From contig NZ_BPQP01000056.1 in assembly GCF_022179305.1 (NCBI RefSeq), positions 1 to 64,000 of the forward strand: DNA of 64,000 bases, in the 5' to 3' direction. The notes under the pieces are model-generated. The model made no database searches. It was not told where the DNA came from and saw only the letters and a list, made by a program, of their open reading frames with translations. The DNA is from Methylobacterium iners. Its GTDB lineage: Bacteria > Pseudomonadota > Alphaproteobacteria > Rhizobiales > Beijerinckiaceae. Position numbers and translations under genes: made by a program. Shown here piece after piece: positions 25,602-34,545 of this stretch. Numbering within the stretch: position 1 is the first letter of the stretch; the number at the start of each line of letters is the position of its first letter.

Positions 25602-27836
25602 TCAAGCTTGACGCAACTGTGCTGTGGACGGTTGCGGCGGCAGCGTCCGGGTTCGGCGCTCCAGCGGCGTCGGCGGCGGGACGGGCACCTCGATCGTGCA
25701 GACGACGCCCGAGGGCGCGTAGAGAAGCTGAACGTCGCCCGCGAGCTCCCGGGCGAGACTCCGCTCGATCAGGCGGGAGCCGAAGCCGGTGCGCGTCGGC
25801 GGCTTCACCGTCGGGCCTCCGCTCTCCCGCCAGCGCAGCAGCAGGCGGGTCTCCTCGCCGCGCTCCACGGTCCAGGCGATGCTGACGATGCCGCCCTCGC
25901 GCGACAGGGCGCCGTACTTCACGGCGTTGGTGCCGAGCTCGTGCAGCGCCATCGCGATCGAGAGCGCGATGCGCGGCGGCAGCCGCAGCGCCGGCCCGCT
26001 GACGAGGAAGCGCGAGCGCTGGCCGTCATTCGCGTCGAGGGGTGCGGTGGCATCGGCGACCACCGTCCCGAGCTCGGCCCCCTCCCAGCTCTCGCGGGTG
26101 AGGACGTCGTGGACGCGGGCGAGGGCGAGGAGCCGCGCCTCAAAGGCCGCGCGGGCGGAGACCGCCTCGTCGCCCTCGAGCCGGCGCAGCGATTGCCCGG
26201 CGATCGATTGCACGGTGGCGAGCGTGTTCTTCACCCGGTGGTTCAGCTCGTGGATGAGCAGGAGAAGGTGCTCCTCCGCGCGCTTGGCGTCGCTGATGTC
26301 GACGTTGCAACCGGTGTAGCCGAGGAACGCGCCGGTATCGTCGAGGCGGGGCACGCCCTCGCAGCGAAGCCAGCGGATCTCCCCGTCGCGATCGACCACG
26401 CGCATCTCCGCCCGGAACGGTCGCCGCTCGGCGAAGGCCTCGGCGAACAGGGCCTGGAAGGCGGGCAGGTCGTCGGGATGGATGATCTTGTGCCAGCCTT
26501 CCTGCGTCAGGGTCGCGGCCGGCTGCCCGAACAGGTGGTCGAAATGCATGTTGGCGAAGCTGAGCTCCGCCTCGTCGTCGGTCATCCAGATCAGCGCCGG
26601 CGCCGAATCCGCCATGTGCCGGAAGCGCGCCTCGCTCTCGCGCAGGGCGGAGAGGCCCCGCTCGGTCTCCGCGAGCGCCCGGTCGCGCTCGTCGCCGCGG
26701 GTTCGCAGGCGAAGCGAGGCGTCGGCAAGCACGTCGCCGAGCCGGCGGATCTCCTGGATCGGCGAGGTGATCCGCGGGATTGCCTCGCCGCGGGCGAGCG
26801 CCGGTCCGCTCGCGGCCAGCCTGCGCAGGGGCTGCGAGACCCGCGACCACAGATGCACCGCCAGGATCGAGGAGGTGGCGAGCACGAGCAGCCCGAAGCC
26901 GCCGAAGGCCCAGATCCAGTTGCGCAGGCGCGCGTCGACCACGGTCTTGGGGATGACCGCCCCCGCGGTCCAGCCCGTGAGCCGCGAGCGCGCCTCCACC
27001 ACCGTGACCGGGCGCAGGGCGCGGTCCTTGCCCTCCCAGACGCCCGGCGTATCGGTCTGGCGCTGGCGCAGGGTCGCGAGCCGCGGGCGCCCGACGATCG
27101 AGGCGGGATCCGGCAGGCGTGCCAGCACGATGCCGTCCCGGTCGGAGATCCCCGTGGTCCAGCCCTGGACCGCCTCCCGGGTGATGATCCCCTGAAGGCG
27201 GCTGACGGGCGCGATGAAGCTGAGGACGTAGGTGATCTCCTTCTCGACCTGCACTGGGACCGCGATCGCGTAGGTGGCCTCGTGCGGGACCGTGCCCGAG
27301 ATCAGCCCCGAGATCATCGCGCGTTGTCCGCCCGTCACCAGATCCCCGTCGAAGGGCAGGGAGGTCTGGGGCAGGGGAGCGCCGCGCTTGACTGAGGTGT
27401 TGACGACCTGCTGCCCGTCCGGCCGCCGAAGCAGGATCTCGAGGCCGACCGCGTCGCGCACCAGGCGGGCCTGGGAATCGAAGCTGTCGAAATCCGAGTC
27501 CTTGAGCCGCGGCGAGGTCGCCAGCGTCTGCAGCACCGAGACCAGGCCGGCCGTGTCCCGGTCGATCGAAAGGGCGATGCTGCGCACGTTCTCGCGCGCA
27601 TCCTGCTCGAAGCGGGCCCGCTCGGTCGCGGCGTACCGCACCAGCAGGATTCCGGTGAACAGCAGCCCCGGCCCGATCAGCGCGATGACGAGGACGATGA
27701 GGTAGACCTGCGTCGAGAACCCGCGATGGCGCACGCCCGTGATGGCGCGGCCGATCCGGGACTGCGCGAGGGAGCGCGTCCAGGCCTCGCGGCGGCTCCT
27801 GGCGACCCCCGTTTCCGGCTCGGCGTCGGACATCAT
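25602..27836 (-). CDS. HWE-family sensor histidine kinase with periplasmic sensor, HAMP-like segment and PAS domain
   Basis: 744 residues. First membrane helix at about residues 44-68 (LIVLVIALIGPGLLFTGILL), a periplasmic Cache-like sensor (ENVRSIALSIDRDTAGLVSV; GIVLARLPDPASIVGRPRLA), second helix (FGGFGLLVLATSSILAVHLW), a HAMP-like linker, a PAS domain (FRHMADSAPALIWMTDDEAE; GWHKIIHPDDLPAFQALFAE; GYTGCNVDISDAKRAEE), then the HWE kinase: H-box LNHRVKNTLATVQSIAGQSL, N-box ALHELGTNAVKYGALSREGG and the W-x-E motif WTVERGEE. Kinases of this class phosphorylate PhyR in the general stress response. Its start overlaps the stop of the SelW-like gene by ATGA. Confidence 0.94.
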   Translation of the reverse strand: MMSDAEPETGVARSRREAWTRSLAQSRIGRAITGVRHRGFSTQVYLIVLVIALIGPGLLFTGILLVRYAATERARFEQDARENVRSIALSIDRDTAGLVSVLQTLATSPRLKDSDFDSFDSQARLVRDAVGLEILLRRPDGQQVVNTSVKRGAPLPQTSLPFDGDLVTGGQRAMISGLISGTVPHEATYAIAVPVQVEKEITYVLSFIAPVSRLQGIITREAVQGWTTGISDRDGIVLARLPDPASIVGRPRLATLRQRQTDTPGVWEGKDRALRPVTVVEARSRLTGWTAGAVIPKTVVDARLRNWIWAFGGFGLLVLATSSILAVHLWSRVSQPLRRLAASGPALARGEAIPRITSPIQEIRRLGDVLADASLRLRTRGDERDRALAETERGLSALRESEARFRHMADSAPALIWMTDDEAELSFANMHFDHLFGQPAATLTQEGWHKIIHPDDLPAFQALFAEAFAERRPFRAEMRVVDRDGEIRWLRCEGVPRLDDTGAFLGYTGCNVDISDAKRAEEHLLLLIHELNHRVKNTLATVQSIAGQSLRRLEGDEAVSARAAFEARLLALARVHDVLTRESWEGAELGTVVADATAPLDANDGQRSRFLVSGPALRLPPRIALSIAMALHELGTNAVKYGALSREGGIVSIAWTVERGEETRLLLRWRESGGPTVKPPTRTGFGSRLIERSLARELAGDVQLLYAPSGVVCTIEVPVPPPTPLERRTRTLPPQPSTAQLRQA

Positions 27837-28138
27837 GGCCGATCAATATGGCCGAGGTCGCGCGACGGCGCGAGCCGGTCGCGTACGCGCTGCTTCAGGG
27901 TCTTGACGTCGGGAAAGCCGTCGTCGCTGGCACGATCCCAGATCGTGTCGGGACCGCAGGTGATGAGGAAGACGCCGCCGGTCCCCGGCACGAGGGCGAC
28001 CTCGCCGATCTCGTCGCCGAAGGTCGAGAGCAGTTCCTGCGCCATCCAGGCCGCGCGCAGGAGCCAGCGGCACTGCGTGCAGAAAGTGATCGCGAGCCGC
28101 GGCTTCCCGCCCGTCGCGACTGATGGCGTCGCATCCAT
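27833..28138 (-). CDS. SelT/SelW/SelH family (Rdx) CxxC protein
   Basis: 101 residues from ATG 28138. Thioredoxin-like Rdx fold: beta strand RLAITFCTQCRWLLRAAWMA with the redox pair Cys-x-x-Cys (the second Cys in place of selenocysteine), helix QELLSTFGDEIGEVALVPGT, GGVFLITCGPDTIWDR and a tail typical of the family (FPDVKTLKQRVRDRLAP). A small cytoplasmic thiol protein. Its 4-base overlap with the kinase gene shows co-translation, which ties a redox protein to a stress sensor kinase. Confidence 0.9.
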   Translation of the reverse strand: MDATPSVATGGKPRLAITFCTQCRWLLRAAWMAQELLSTFGDEIGEVALVPGTGGVFLITCGPDTIWDRASDDGFPDVKTLKQRVRDRLAPSRDLGHIDRP

Positions 28139-28323
28139 GGGCGGCACGGGGCACCGAACGTCCCGCGGTTGTCAACCGTCTGGTCGCGCCGGCGCCGCCG
28201 GCCCGGCGGCGGCCCCCGCCCCCGGAGCGATGCCGCCACTGTTCTGCGGGCCGGCACGGCCTATCTGTCGCAGCGGCGCGCCGCCCGACCCGTCCCGGAG
28301 CCGGCCGCCTCAGGAGATCGATC

Positions 28324-28959
28324 ATGCGTTCAGGCGCCGCCTTCGTGCCGACATCCGGTCCGCTGTCCGTCCGGCGCCTCCGCGCGGCCTTCGCCGTGCT
28401 GGGGCTTGCCACGCTGCTTTCCGGCTGCGGTGCCATCAACCGCGTGCCGACCCTGGAGGAGAGCGCGAAATCGGCCTGGAGCGAGGTGCAGAACCAGTAT
28501 CAGCGCCGCGCCGACCTGATCCCGAATCTCGTCGAGACCGTGAAGGGCTACGCCCAGCAGGAGAAGGACGTGCTCGTCGGCGTCACCGAGGCGCGGGCGA
28601 AGGCCTCCAGCGTCAAGGTCGACGCCTCGACGGTCAGCGATCCGGCCAAGTTCAAGGAGTTCCAGGACGCGCAGAACCAGCTCTCGGGCGCACTCGGGCG
28701 CCTCCTCGTCACGGTCGAGCGCTACCCGGACCTCAAGTCGAACCAGAACTTCCTGGCGCTGCAATCGCAGCTCGAGGGCACCGAGAACCGCATCGCGGTG
28801 GCGCGGCGCGACTACATCGGCGCGGTCCAGGCCTTCAACACCGAGGTGCGCACGATCCCCGGCCGCTGGATCGCCGCCTGGTTCTACCCCGAGGCGAAAC
28901 CGATGGAGACCTTCACGGCGACGCCGAATTCCGAGCGACCGCCCAACGTGAAGTTCTAG
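28324..28959 (+). CDS. LemA family lipoprotein/membrane-anchored protein
   Basis: 211 residues from ATG at 28324, preceded by AGGAG. An N-terminal hydrophobic segment ends in a lipobox-like LLSGC at about residues 36-40, then the LemA helical bundle: LEESAKSAWSEVQNQYQRRA, DLIPNLVETVKGYAQQEKDV, VERYPDLKSNQNFLALQSQL, RNEYN-type RDYIGAVQAFNTEVRTIPGR. LemA proteins commonly pair with TPM-domain proteins, as here. Role unknown; envelope location expected. Confidence 0.94.
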   Translation: MRSGAAFVPTSGPLSVRRLRAAFAVLGLATLLSGCGAINRVPTLEESAKSAWSEVQNQYQRRADLIPNLVETVKGYAQQEKDVLVGVTEARAKASSVKVDASTVSDPAKFKEFQDAQNQLSGALGRLLVTVERYPDLKSNQNFLALQSQLEGTENRIAVARRDYIGAVQAFNTEVRTIPGRWIAAWFYPEAKPMETFTATPNSERPPNVKF

Positions 28960-29032
28960 GGCATCGGACCGAGGGGTGGTTGCCGGCTTTCGGACAGATC
29001 CGATGCAGAGACAAGAACCTGGAGCGTCGTCG

Positions 29033-29869
29033 ATGGCGCATCCGGGACGACGCTCCAGGCCCGCCGTGTCGGCGCTCGGCCGGCCCCTCCACGCCCTTCT
29101 CCTCGGCCTCGTTCTCGCGCTGATCGCCGGCCTCGCGCTGGCCGCGGACCCGAGCTTCCCGGCCCTGAGCGGCCGCGTCGTCGATGCCGCCGGCCTGCTC
29201 GGGCCGGAGGATCGGACCGCGATCGAGGGCAAGCTCAAGGCCTACGAGGACAAGACGACGGACCAGGTCGTCGTCGCGACCGTGCCGAGCCTCCAGGGCC
29301 TCACGATCGAGGATTACGGCAACCGCCTGTTCCGGGCCTGGGCGCTCGGCCAGAAGAAGACCAACAACGGCGCGCTGCTGCTCGTCGCGCCGAGCGAGCG
29401 GAAGGTCCGCATCGAGGTCGGCTACGGGCTTGAGGGCGCGCTCACCGACGCGCTCTCGAAGGTGATCATCACGACCGCCGTCGCCCCGCGCTTCAAGACC
29501 GGGGATTACACCGGCGGCATCAATGCCGGCGTCGACGCCATGCTCTCGATCCTCTCGGGCGATGCCGAGGAATGGCAGCGCCGGGCCAAGGTCCGGCGCG
29601 ACGAGGCCGATCCGGGGCAGGTGATCCTCTACGTCGTGATCATCCTCTGCATCCTCTTCCTGTTCTCGCGCATGAACCGCGGCAGGCGCGGCGGCGGCAG
29701 TGGAGGCGGGCCCGGGGGCGGGTTTGCTGGCGGGCACAGCGGCGGGTTCATCATCCTGCCAGGCCCCTCCTCGGGCGGCTGGAGCGGCGGCGTGTCCGGC
29801 GGGTTCGACGGCGGCTTCTCAGGGGGCGGCGGCTCGTCCGGCGGAGGAGGGGCCTCCGGTGACTGGTAG
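29033..29869 (+). CDS. TPM-domain membrane protein with glycine-rich tail
   Basis: 278 residues from ATG 29033 (GGAG 10 bases before); ATG 29003 is an alternative. Signal peptide (HALLLGLVLALIAGLALAAD), then a periplasmic TPM domain: GRVVDAAGLLGPEDRTAIEG, KTTDQVVVATVPSLQGLTIE, NNGALLLVAPSERKVRIEVG, YGLEGALTDALSKVII. One membrane helix (VILYVVIILCILFLFSRM) and a long Gly/Ser-rich cytoplasmic-side tail follow. TPM domains occur in envelope-stress and photosystem-repair proteins. Second gene of the lemA unit. Confidence 0.93.
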   Translation: MAHPGRRSRPAVSALGRPLHALLLGLVLALIAGLALAADPSFPALSGRVVDAAGLLGPEDRTAIEGKLKAYEDKTTDQVVVATVPSLQGLTIEDYGNRLFRAWALGQKKTNNGALLLVAPSERKVRIEVGYGLEGALTDALSKVIITTAVAPRFKTGDYTGGINAGVDAMLSILSGDAEEWQRRAKVRRDEADPGQVILYVVIILCILFLFSRMNRGRRGGGSGGGPGGGFAGGHSGGFIILPGPSSGGWSGGVSGGFDGGFSGGGGSSGGGGASGDW

Positions 29870-29878
29870 GGGACGACC

Positions 29879-30490
29879 ATGCTGAGCCAGGCGGAACGCG
29901 ACCGCATCGCGGCGGCGATCGCGGCGGCCGAGCGCGGCACCTCCGGCGAGATCGTCGTGCTCGTCGCCGGCCGGGCCGGAGCCTACCGGTCCGTGGCGCT
30001 GGCGCTGGCCCTCCTCTGCGGTCTCGCCGTGCCCTGGCCGCTGATCCTCGCCACCGAATGGAGCGCGGGCTGGATCGCAGTGGCGCAGGCGCTCGCCGTG
30101 CTCGGCGTGCTGGCCGCGACGCTCCATCCCCGCGCCCGCGCGGCCATCGTCCCGCGCGCCCTCAAGCGGGCCCGGGCGCACGACGCCGCCCTGCGCGAGT
30201 TCGCGGCCCGCGGCGTCACCCGGACGCGGGCACGCACCGGCATCCTGATCTACCTCGCCGTCGCCGAGGGCCATGCCGAGATCGTCGCCGACCATGCGGT
30301 GGTAGCGCGGGTCCCCCGGGAGAGCTGGTCGGCGGCGATCGAGGCGCTGCTCTCGGGCCTGCGCCGGGGCGACGCCGCCGGGGGGCTGATCGCCGCCGTC
30401 GAGCGGGCGGGGGCCATCCTCGCCAGCGAGTTTCCAGGTGAGCCCGACGACGTCGACGAGCTTCCCAACCGGGTGATCGTCACCGACTGA
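29879..30490 (+). CDS. TPM-domain integral membrane protein
   Basis: 203 residues, starting 9 bases after the previous stop. The TPM fold is split around two membrane helices: ERDRIAAAIAAAERGTSGEI at the start, helices in SVALALALLCGLAVPWPLIL and AGWIAVAQALAVLGVLAATL, then GVTRTRARTGILIYLAVAEG and AEIVADHAVVARVPRESWSA. Together with LemA and the first TPM protein this makes a recurrent three-gene envelope unit of unknown biochemical role. Confidence 0.9.
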   Translation: MLSQAERDRIAAAIAAAERGTSGEIVVLVAGRAGAYRSVALALALLCGLAVPWPLILATEWSAGWIAVAQALAVLGVLAATLHPRARAAIVPRALKRARAHDAALREFAARGVTRTRARTGILIYLAVAEGHAEIVADHAVVARVPRESWSAAIEALLSGLRRGDAAGGLIAAVERAGAILASEFPGEPDDVDELPNRVIVTD

Positions 30491-30577
30491 CCCGGGCCTA
30501 GCCGCGGGATGAATTTTGCGTAAAAGGGGCCCCGGACGGCCCAAGCGGTCACGATGGGTCGCTGGAGCGAGGCGTCG

Positions 30578-32635
30578 ATGAGTGCGATTGCGAAGCACGG
30601 GCCCTGGGCCCTGGTCGGAGCCCTGGGCGCGGCCGCCCTGGCGATCGTCGCCACCAGCCGCGGCGAGAGCATCAACGCGCTCTGGGTCGTGGTGGCCGCG
30701 ATCTGCGTCTACCTGATCTCCTATCGCTACTACTCGCTCTTCATCGCCGACAAGGTGATGCGCCTCGAGCCCGGGCGCGCGACGCCGGCCCACCGCCTCA
30801 ACGACGGGCTCGACTACGTCCCCACCAACAAGACGGTGCTGTTCGGCCACCATTTCGCGGCCATTGCCGGCGCCGGTCCCCTCGTCGGCCCGGTGCTCGC
30901 CGCGCAGATGGGCTACCTGCCCGGCATGCTCTGGATCCTGGCCGGCGTCGTGATCGCGGGCGCGGTGCAGGACTTCATGATCCTGTTCATCTCGATGCGC
31001 CGCGACGGGCGCTCGCTGGGCGAGCTGATCCGGGCCGAGCTCGGCGTCATTCCGGGGGTGATCGCGCTGTTCGGCACCTTCATGATCATGATCATCCTGC
31101 TGGCCGTGCTGGCGATGGTCGTCGTCAAGGCGCTGGCCGAGAGCCCCTGGGGCACCTTCACGGTGGCGGCGACGATCCCGATCGCCCTGCTGATGGGCCT
31201 CTATGCGCGCTTCGTCCGGCCCGGCAAGGTCGGCGAGGTCTCGATCATCGGCTTCATCCTGCTCATGGCCGCGATCGTCTATGGCGGCCAGATCGCGGCC
31301 GACCCCTATTGGGGCCCGGCCTTCACCTTCACGGGCACGCAGCTCACCTGGATGCTGATCGGCTACGGCTTCGTCGCCGCGATCCTGCCGGTCTGGCTGC
31401 TGCTCGCGCCGCGCGACTACCTCTCGACCTTCCTCAAGATCGGCACCATCGTCGGGCTCGCCATCGGCATCGTCTTCGTGGCGCCGCAGATGCAGATGCC
31501 GGCGGTGACGAAGTTCGTCGACGGCACCGGCCCGGTCTGGGCGGGCTCGCTGTTCCCGTTCCTGTTCATCACCATCGCCTGCGGCGCGGTCTCGGGCTTC
31601 CACTCGCTGATCTCGTCGGGCACCACGCCGAAGCTCGTCGACAACGAGGTCGACACCCGCTTCATCGGCTATGGCGGCATGCTCATGGAGAGCTTCGTCG
31701 CCATCATGGCGCTGGTGGCCGCCAGCGTCATCGATCCGGGCGTCTACTTCACCATGAACTCGCCCGGCGCGCTGCTCGGCACGACGCCCGAGAGCGCGGC
31801 CGCGGCGGTGACCAAGCTCGGCTTCCCCATCGCCCCCGAGGTCATCGCCGAGACCGCCAAGGATGTCGGCGAGACCTCGATCATCGCCCGCACCGGCGGC
31901 GCCCCGACGCTCGCCGTCGGCATGGCCCACATCATCTCCTCGGCCATCGGCGGCAAGGCGATGATGGCCTTCTGGTACCATTTCGCGATCCTGTTCGAGG
32001 CCCTGTTCATCCTGACCGCGGTGGATGCCGGCACGCGGGCCGGCCGCTTCATGCTGCAGGACCTGCTCGGCCTCGTCTCGCCACGGTTCAAGGACACGAC
32101 GGCCTGGGTTCCGAGCGTGCTCGCCACCGCCGTCTGCGTGGGCGCCTGGGGCTTCTTCCTCTACCAGGGCGTGACGGACCCGTTGGGGGGCATCTACACC
32201 CTGTGGCCGCTCTTCGGCATCTCGAACCAGATGCTGGCCGCCGTGGCGCTGACGCTCGCCACCGTCGTGATCTTCAAGATGAAGCGCGAGCGCTACGCCT
32301 TCGTCACGATCATCCCGACGGTGTGGCTCTGCATCTGCACGCTGACGGCGGGCTGGCAGAAGATCTTCTCGCCCGACCCCAAGATCGGCTTCCTCAGCCA
32401 CGCCGACCGCTTCTCGGCCGCGATCGCCGAGGGCAAGGTGCTGGCGCCGGCAAAAAGCATGGACGACATGCACAAGATCGTCTTTAACGACCGCATCGAC
32501 GCCGGCCTCGCCGTGCTCTTCGTCGGCCTCGTCGTCGCGATCGCGGTGTTCGGCATCATGGCCTGCGTGAAGGCCTACCGCGCCGACCGCTGGACGGCGC
32601 TGGAAGCCGATCCGAAGCTCGCCCCGGCGGAGTGA
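30578..32635 (+). CDS. cstA: Carbon starvation protein A, pyruvate/peptide transporter
   Basis: 685 residues with many membrane helices. Family landmarks: YRYYSLFIADKVMRLEPGRA, NDGLDYVPTNKTVLFGHHFA, AIAGAGPLVGPVLAAQMGYL, ACGAVSGFHSLISSGTTPKL, LFGISNQMLAAVALTLATVV. CstA takes up pyruvate and possibly peptides under carbon limitation. The ATG at 30578 has GGAG upstream; ATG 30554 is an alternative that adds 8 residues. It is followed within 7 bases by ybdD, the usual partner. Confidence 0.97.
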   Translation: MSAIAKHGPWALVGALGAAALAIVATSRGESINALWVVVAAICVYLISYRYYSLFIADKVMRLEPGRATPAHRLNDGLDYVPTNKTVLFGHHFAAIAGAGPLVGPVLAAQMGYLPGMLWILAGVVIAGAVQDFMILFISMRRDGRSLGELIRAELGVIPGVIALFGTFMIMIILLAVLAMVVVKALAESPWGTFTVAATIPIALLMGLYARFVRPGKVGEVSIIGFILLMAAIVYGGQIAADPYWGPAFTFTGTQLTWMLIGYGFVAAILPVWLLLAPRDYLSTFLKIGTIVGLAIGIVFVAPQMQMPAVTKFVDGTGPVWAGSLFPFLFITIACGAVSGFHSLISSGTTPKLVDNEVDTRFIGYGGMLMESFVAIMALVAASVIDPGVYFTMNSPGALLGTTPESAAAAVTKLGFPIAPEVIAETAKDVGETSIIARTGGAPTLAVGMAHIISSAIGGKAMMAFWYHFAILFEALFILTAVDAGTRAGRFMLQDLLGLVSPRFKDTTAWVPSVLATAVCVGAWGFFLYQGVTDPLGGIYTLWPLFGISNQMLAAVALTLATVVIFKMKRERYAFVTIIPTVWLCICTLTAGWQKIFSPDPKIGFLSHADRFSAAIAEGKVLAPAKSMDDMHKIVFNDRIDAGLAVLFVGLVVAIAVFGIMACVKAYRADRWTALEADPKLAPAE

Positions 32636-32642
32636 GGCGACG

Positions 32643-32873
32643 ATGATGGGCATGGCCGCGTCCCAGGGCTATCGCGAGCGCCTGAAGGCGCTCGGCAAAT
32701 GCGTCTGCGACGGCGCCCGCCTCATGGTGGGGCAGGGCGATTACGGGGCCTACGTCGCCCACATCGCGAAGACGCATCCCGACCAGGCGCCGATGACCGA
32801 GCGCGAATTCTTCCGCAATCGCGAGAACGCCCGGTTCGGCGTTGGCAACGGCAGCGGTTTCCGCTGTTGCTAA
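32643..32873 (+). CDS. ybdD: YbdD/YjiX family small protein (DUF466)
   Basis: 76 residues. YRERLKALGKCVCDGARLMV, GQGDYGAYVAHIAKTHPDQA, PMTEREFFRNRENARFG is the DUF466 signature. This small protein is almost always encoded after cstA or btsT and is needed for pyruvate uptake with them. The normal C-terminal RCC is present. A second ATG two codons in could also serve as start. Confidence 0.95.
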   Translation: MMGMAASQGYRERLKALGKCVCDGARLMVGQGDYGAYVAHIAKTHPDQAPMTEREFFRNRENARFGVGNGSGFRCC

Positions 32874-33231
32874 TGGAAGCCTGACGCTTGGTGCCACTCG
32901 CCACGGGCGTTTCGCTGCCTTTCCGCTTCCGAACGGATGTTCGGCGTCGCGTTCGGCCCTGAGCCGAAAAACCTCGAATGTCACCATCGCGGTCGCAGCC
33001 GTTGATGTTGCATCCGGGAGGACAACGCGAACAGCGGCCTCTCAGAGCTGGCCGATAGGGACTTCCGGCGAAACGCGCGTTGGATGATCCGATGAACGGC
33101 CGACCCGGCGCCTGTTCCGGAACTTCCAGCGGGCTCCACGATCATCAGGCGTCGCGAGCTGCGGCGGGCCGACGCGAACCGTGTTCGGCCCGGCCCCCAG
33201 ACGAACGGAACCAGCCCGAAGAGGACACCCG
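32874..33231. other. 358-base gap between ybdD and the M20 peptidase gene
   Basis: No gene seen. It is less GC-rich than its flanks between 32900 and 33060, where the promoter of the peptidase gene is expected. No clear terminator hairpin for cstA-ybdD was found. Confidence 0.4.
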
Positions 33232-34479
33232 ATGATCCGAACGCTTGCCTTGGCCGCCACCCTGGCCCTTGCCCCGCTCGCGGCCGATGCCGAGCCGGAC
33301 GCGACGGTGCTCGCCGCCGCGAAGGCGCAGGATCGGCCCCTGCGCGAGACGCTCGCCGGCCTCGTCAACGTCGATACCGGCACCGGGCAGGTTCCTGGCC
33401 TGTCGAAGCTCGAAGTCCTGCTGCGCACTCGGCTCGAAGCCCTCGGCGTTGCCGTCGAGGCGCGGCCGGCCCCGCCCTTCGGCGGCAACACGCTGATCGG
33501 CACCCTGAAGGGATCGGGCCGCGCCAAGCTGATGATGATCGTCCACTACGATACGGTCTTCGGCGAGGGCGAGGCGGCCAAGCGTCCCTACACGGAACGG
33601 GATGGGCGCGCCTACGGACCGGGCGTGGCCGACGCCAAGGCCGGCATCGCCATCATCCTGCACACGCTCGCCGCCCTGAAGGCCCTCGACTTCACGAGCT
33701 ACGGGCAGATCACGGTGGTCTTCAACCCGGACGAGGAGCGCGGCTCGCGCGGCTCGCAGGACGCGATCCGGGCGGTCGCGGCGGACCAGGACGCGGTGCT
33801 CTCCTTCGAGCCGACCTTCGCCGACGAGGCGGTCGATGCGGCGACCATCGCCACGAAGGGAATCAACTACGCGAGCCTCACCGTGAAGGGGCACTCGGCC
33901 CACGCCGGCGGCGCGCCGGAGGCGGGCCGGAACGCCGTGACCGAACTCGCCCATCAGCTCCTGCAGCTGCAGGAACTCGGCGACAAGGGGAAGGGCACGA
34001 GCCTCAACTGGACGGTGGTCCAGGGCGGCACCAAGTCGAACATCATCCCGGACCTCGCCAAGGCCGAGGGCGACATGCGCTACTTCGAGGCCGGCGAGTA
34101 CGACCGCGTCCTGACTCAGGCGCGCCGGATCGTCGAGAATCGCCGCGTGCCCGACACCCAAGTGACCTTCGATCTCGCGCGGGGCCGCCCGCCGCTGCCG
34201 GCGAACCCTGCAACGCGCCGCCTCGGCGAGCAGGCGCGGGCCATCTACCGCGAGGTCGGCGGCGACCTGAAGCTCGTGGAGATCGGCGGCGGCACGGATG
34301 CAGCCTATGCCTTCCAGCCGGACAGCCCGGACAAGCCTGCCGTGCTCGAATCTCTCGGCGTGGTCGGCGGCCGCTATCACAGCCCCGACGAGTTTGCGGT
34401 GCTCGATAGCCTGACGCCGCGCCTCTACCTCGCGATACGCCTGACGATGCAGCTCTCGCAGGGGGGTGTGAGCCGTTGA
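33232..34479 (+). CDS. M20 family metallopeptidase, exported (glutamate carboxypeptidase/CPG2-like)
   Basis: 415 residues from ATG 33232. Signal peptide MIRTLALAATLALAPLAADA directs it to the periplasm. All metal and catalytic residues are present: His/Asp in VHYDTVFGEG, bridging Asp in GPGVADAKAGIAII, catalytic Glu pair in FNPDEERGSRG, Glu in SFEPTFADEA, dimer domain HSAHAGGAPEAGRNAV, and the last His in GRYHSPDEFAVLD. Carboxypeptidase G2 relatives hydrolyse C-terminal glutamate from folate or peptides. A peptide-salvage role fits its position after cstA. Confidence 0.94.
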   Translation: MIRTLALAATLALAPLAADAEPDATVLAAAKAQDRPLRETLAGLVNVDTGTGQVPGLSKLEVLLRTRLEALGVAVEARPAPPFGGNTLIGTLKGSGRAKLMMIVHYDTVFGEGEAAKRPYTERDGRAYGPGVADAKAGIAIILHTLAALKALDFTSYGQITVVFNPDEERGSRGSQDAIRAVAADQDAVLSFEPTFADEAVDAATIATKGINYASLTVKGHSAHAGGAPEAGRNAVTELAHQLLQLQELGDKGKGTSLNWTVVQGGTKSNIIPDLAKAEGDMRYFEAGEYDRVLTQARRIVENRRVPDTQVTFDLARGRPPLPANPATRRLGEQARAIYREVGGDLKLVEIGGGTDAAYAFQPDSPDKPAVLESLGVVGGRYHSPDEFAVLDSLTPRLYLAIRLTMQLSQGGVSR

Positions 34480-34545
34480 GAACGCCTCACGAGCTGTAGG
34501 TCGGCACGAGGTCGCCGCCCGACATGCCAGGACTGAGAGCCAGGC

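Noticed and set aside
29819-32653. Very long open frame on the minus strand opposite the TPM and cstA genes (944 codons)
   Set aside because: It is antisense to strongly conserved genes and is rich in Arg, Asp, His and Gly. This is the usual shadow of GC-rich genes with G/C third positions; no motif.
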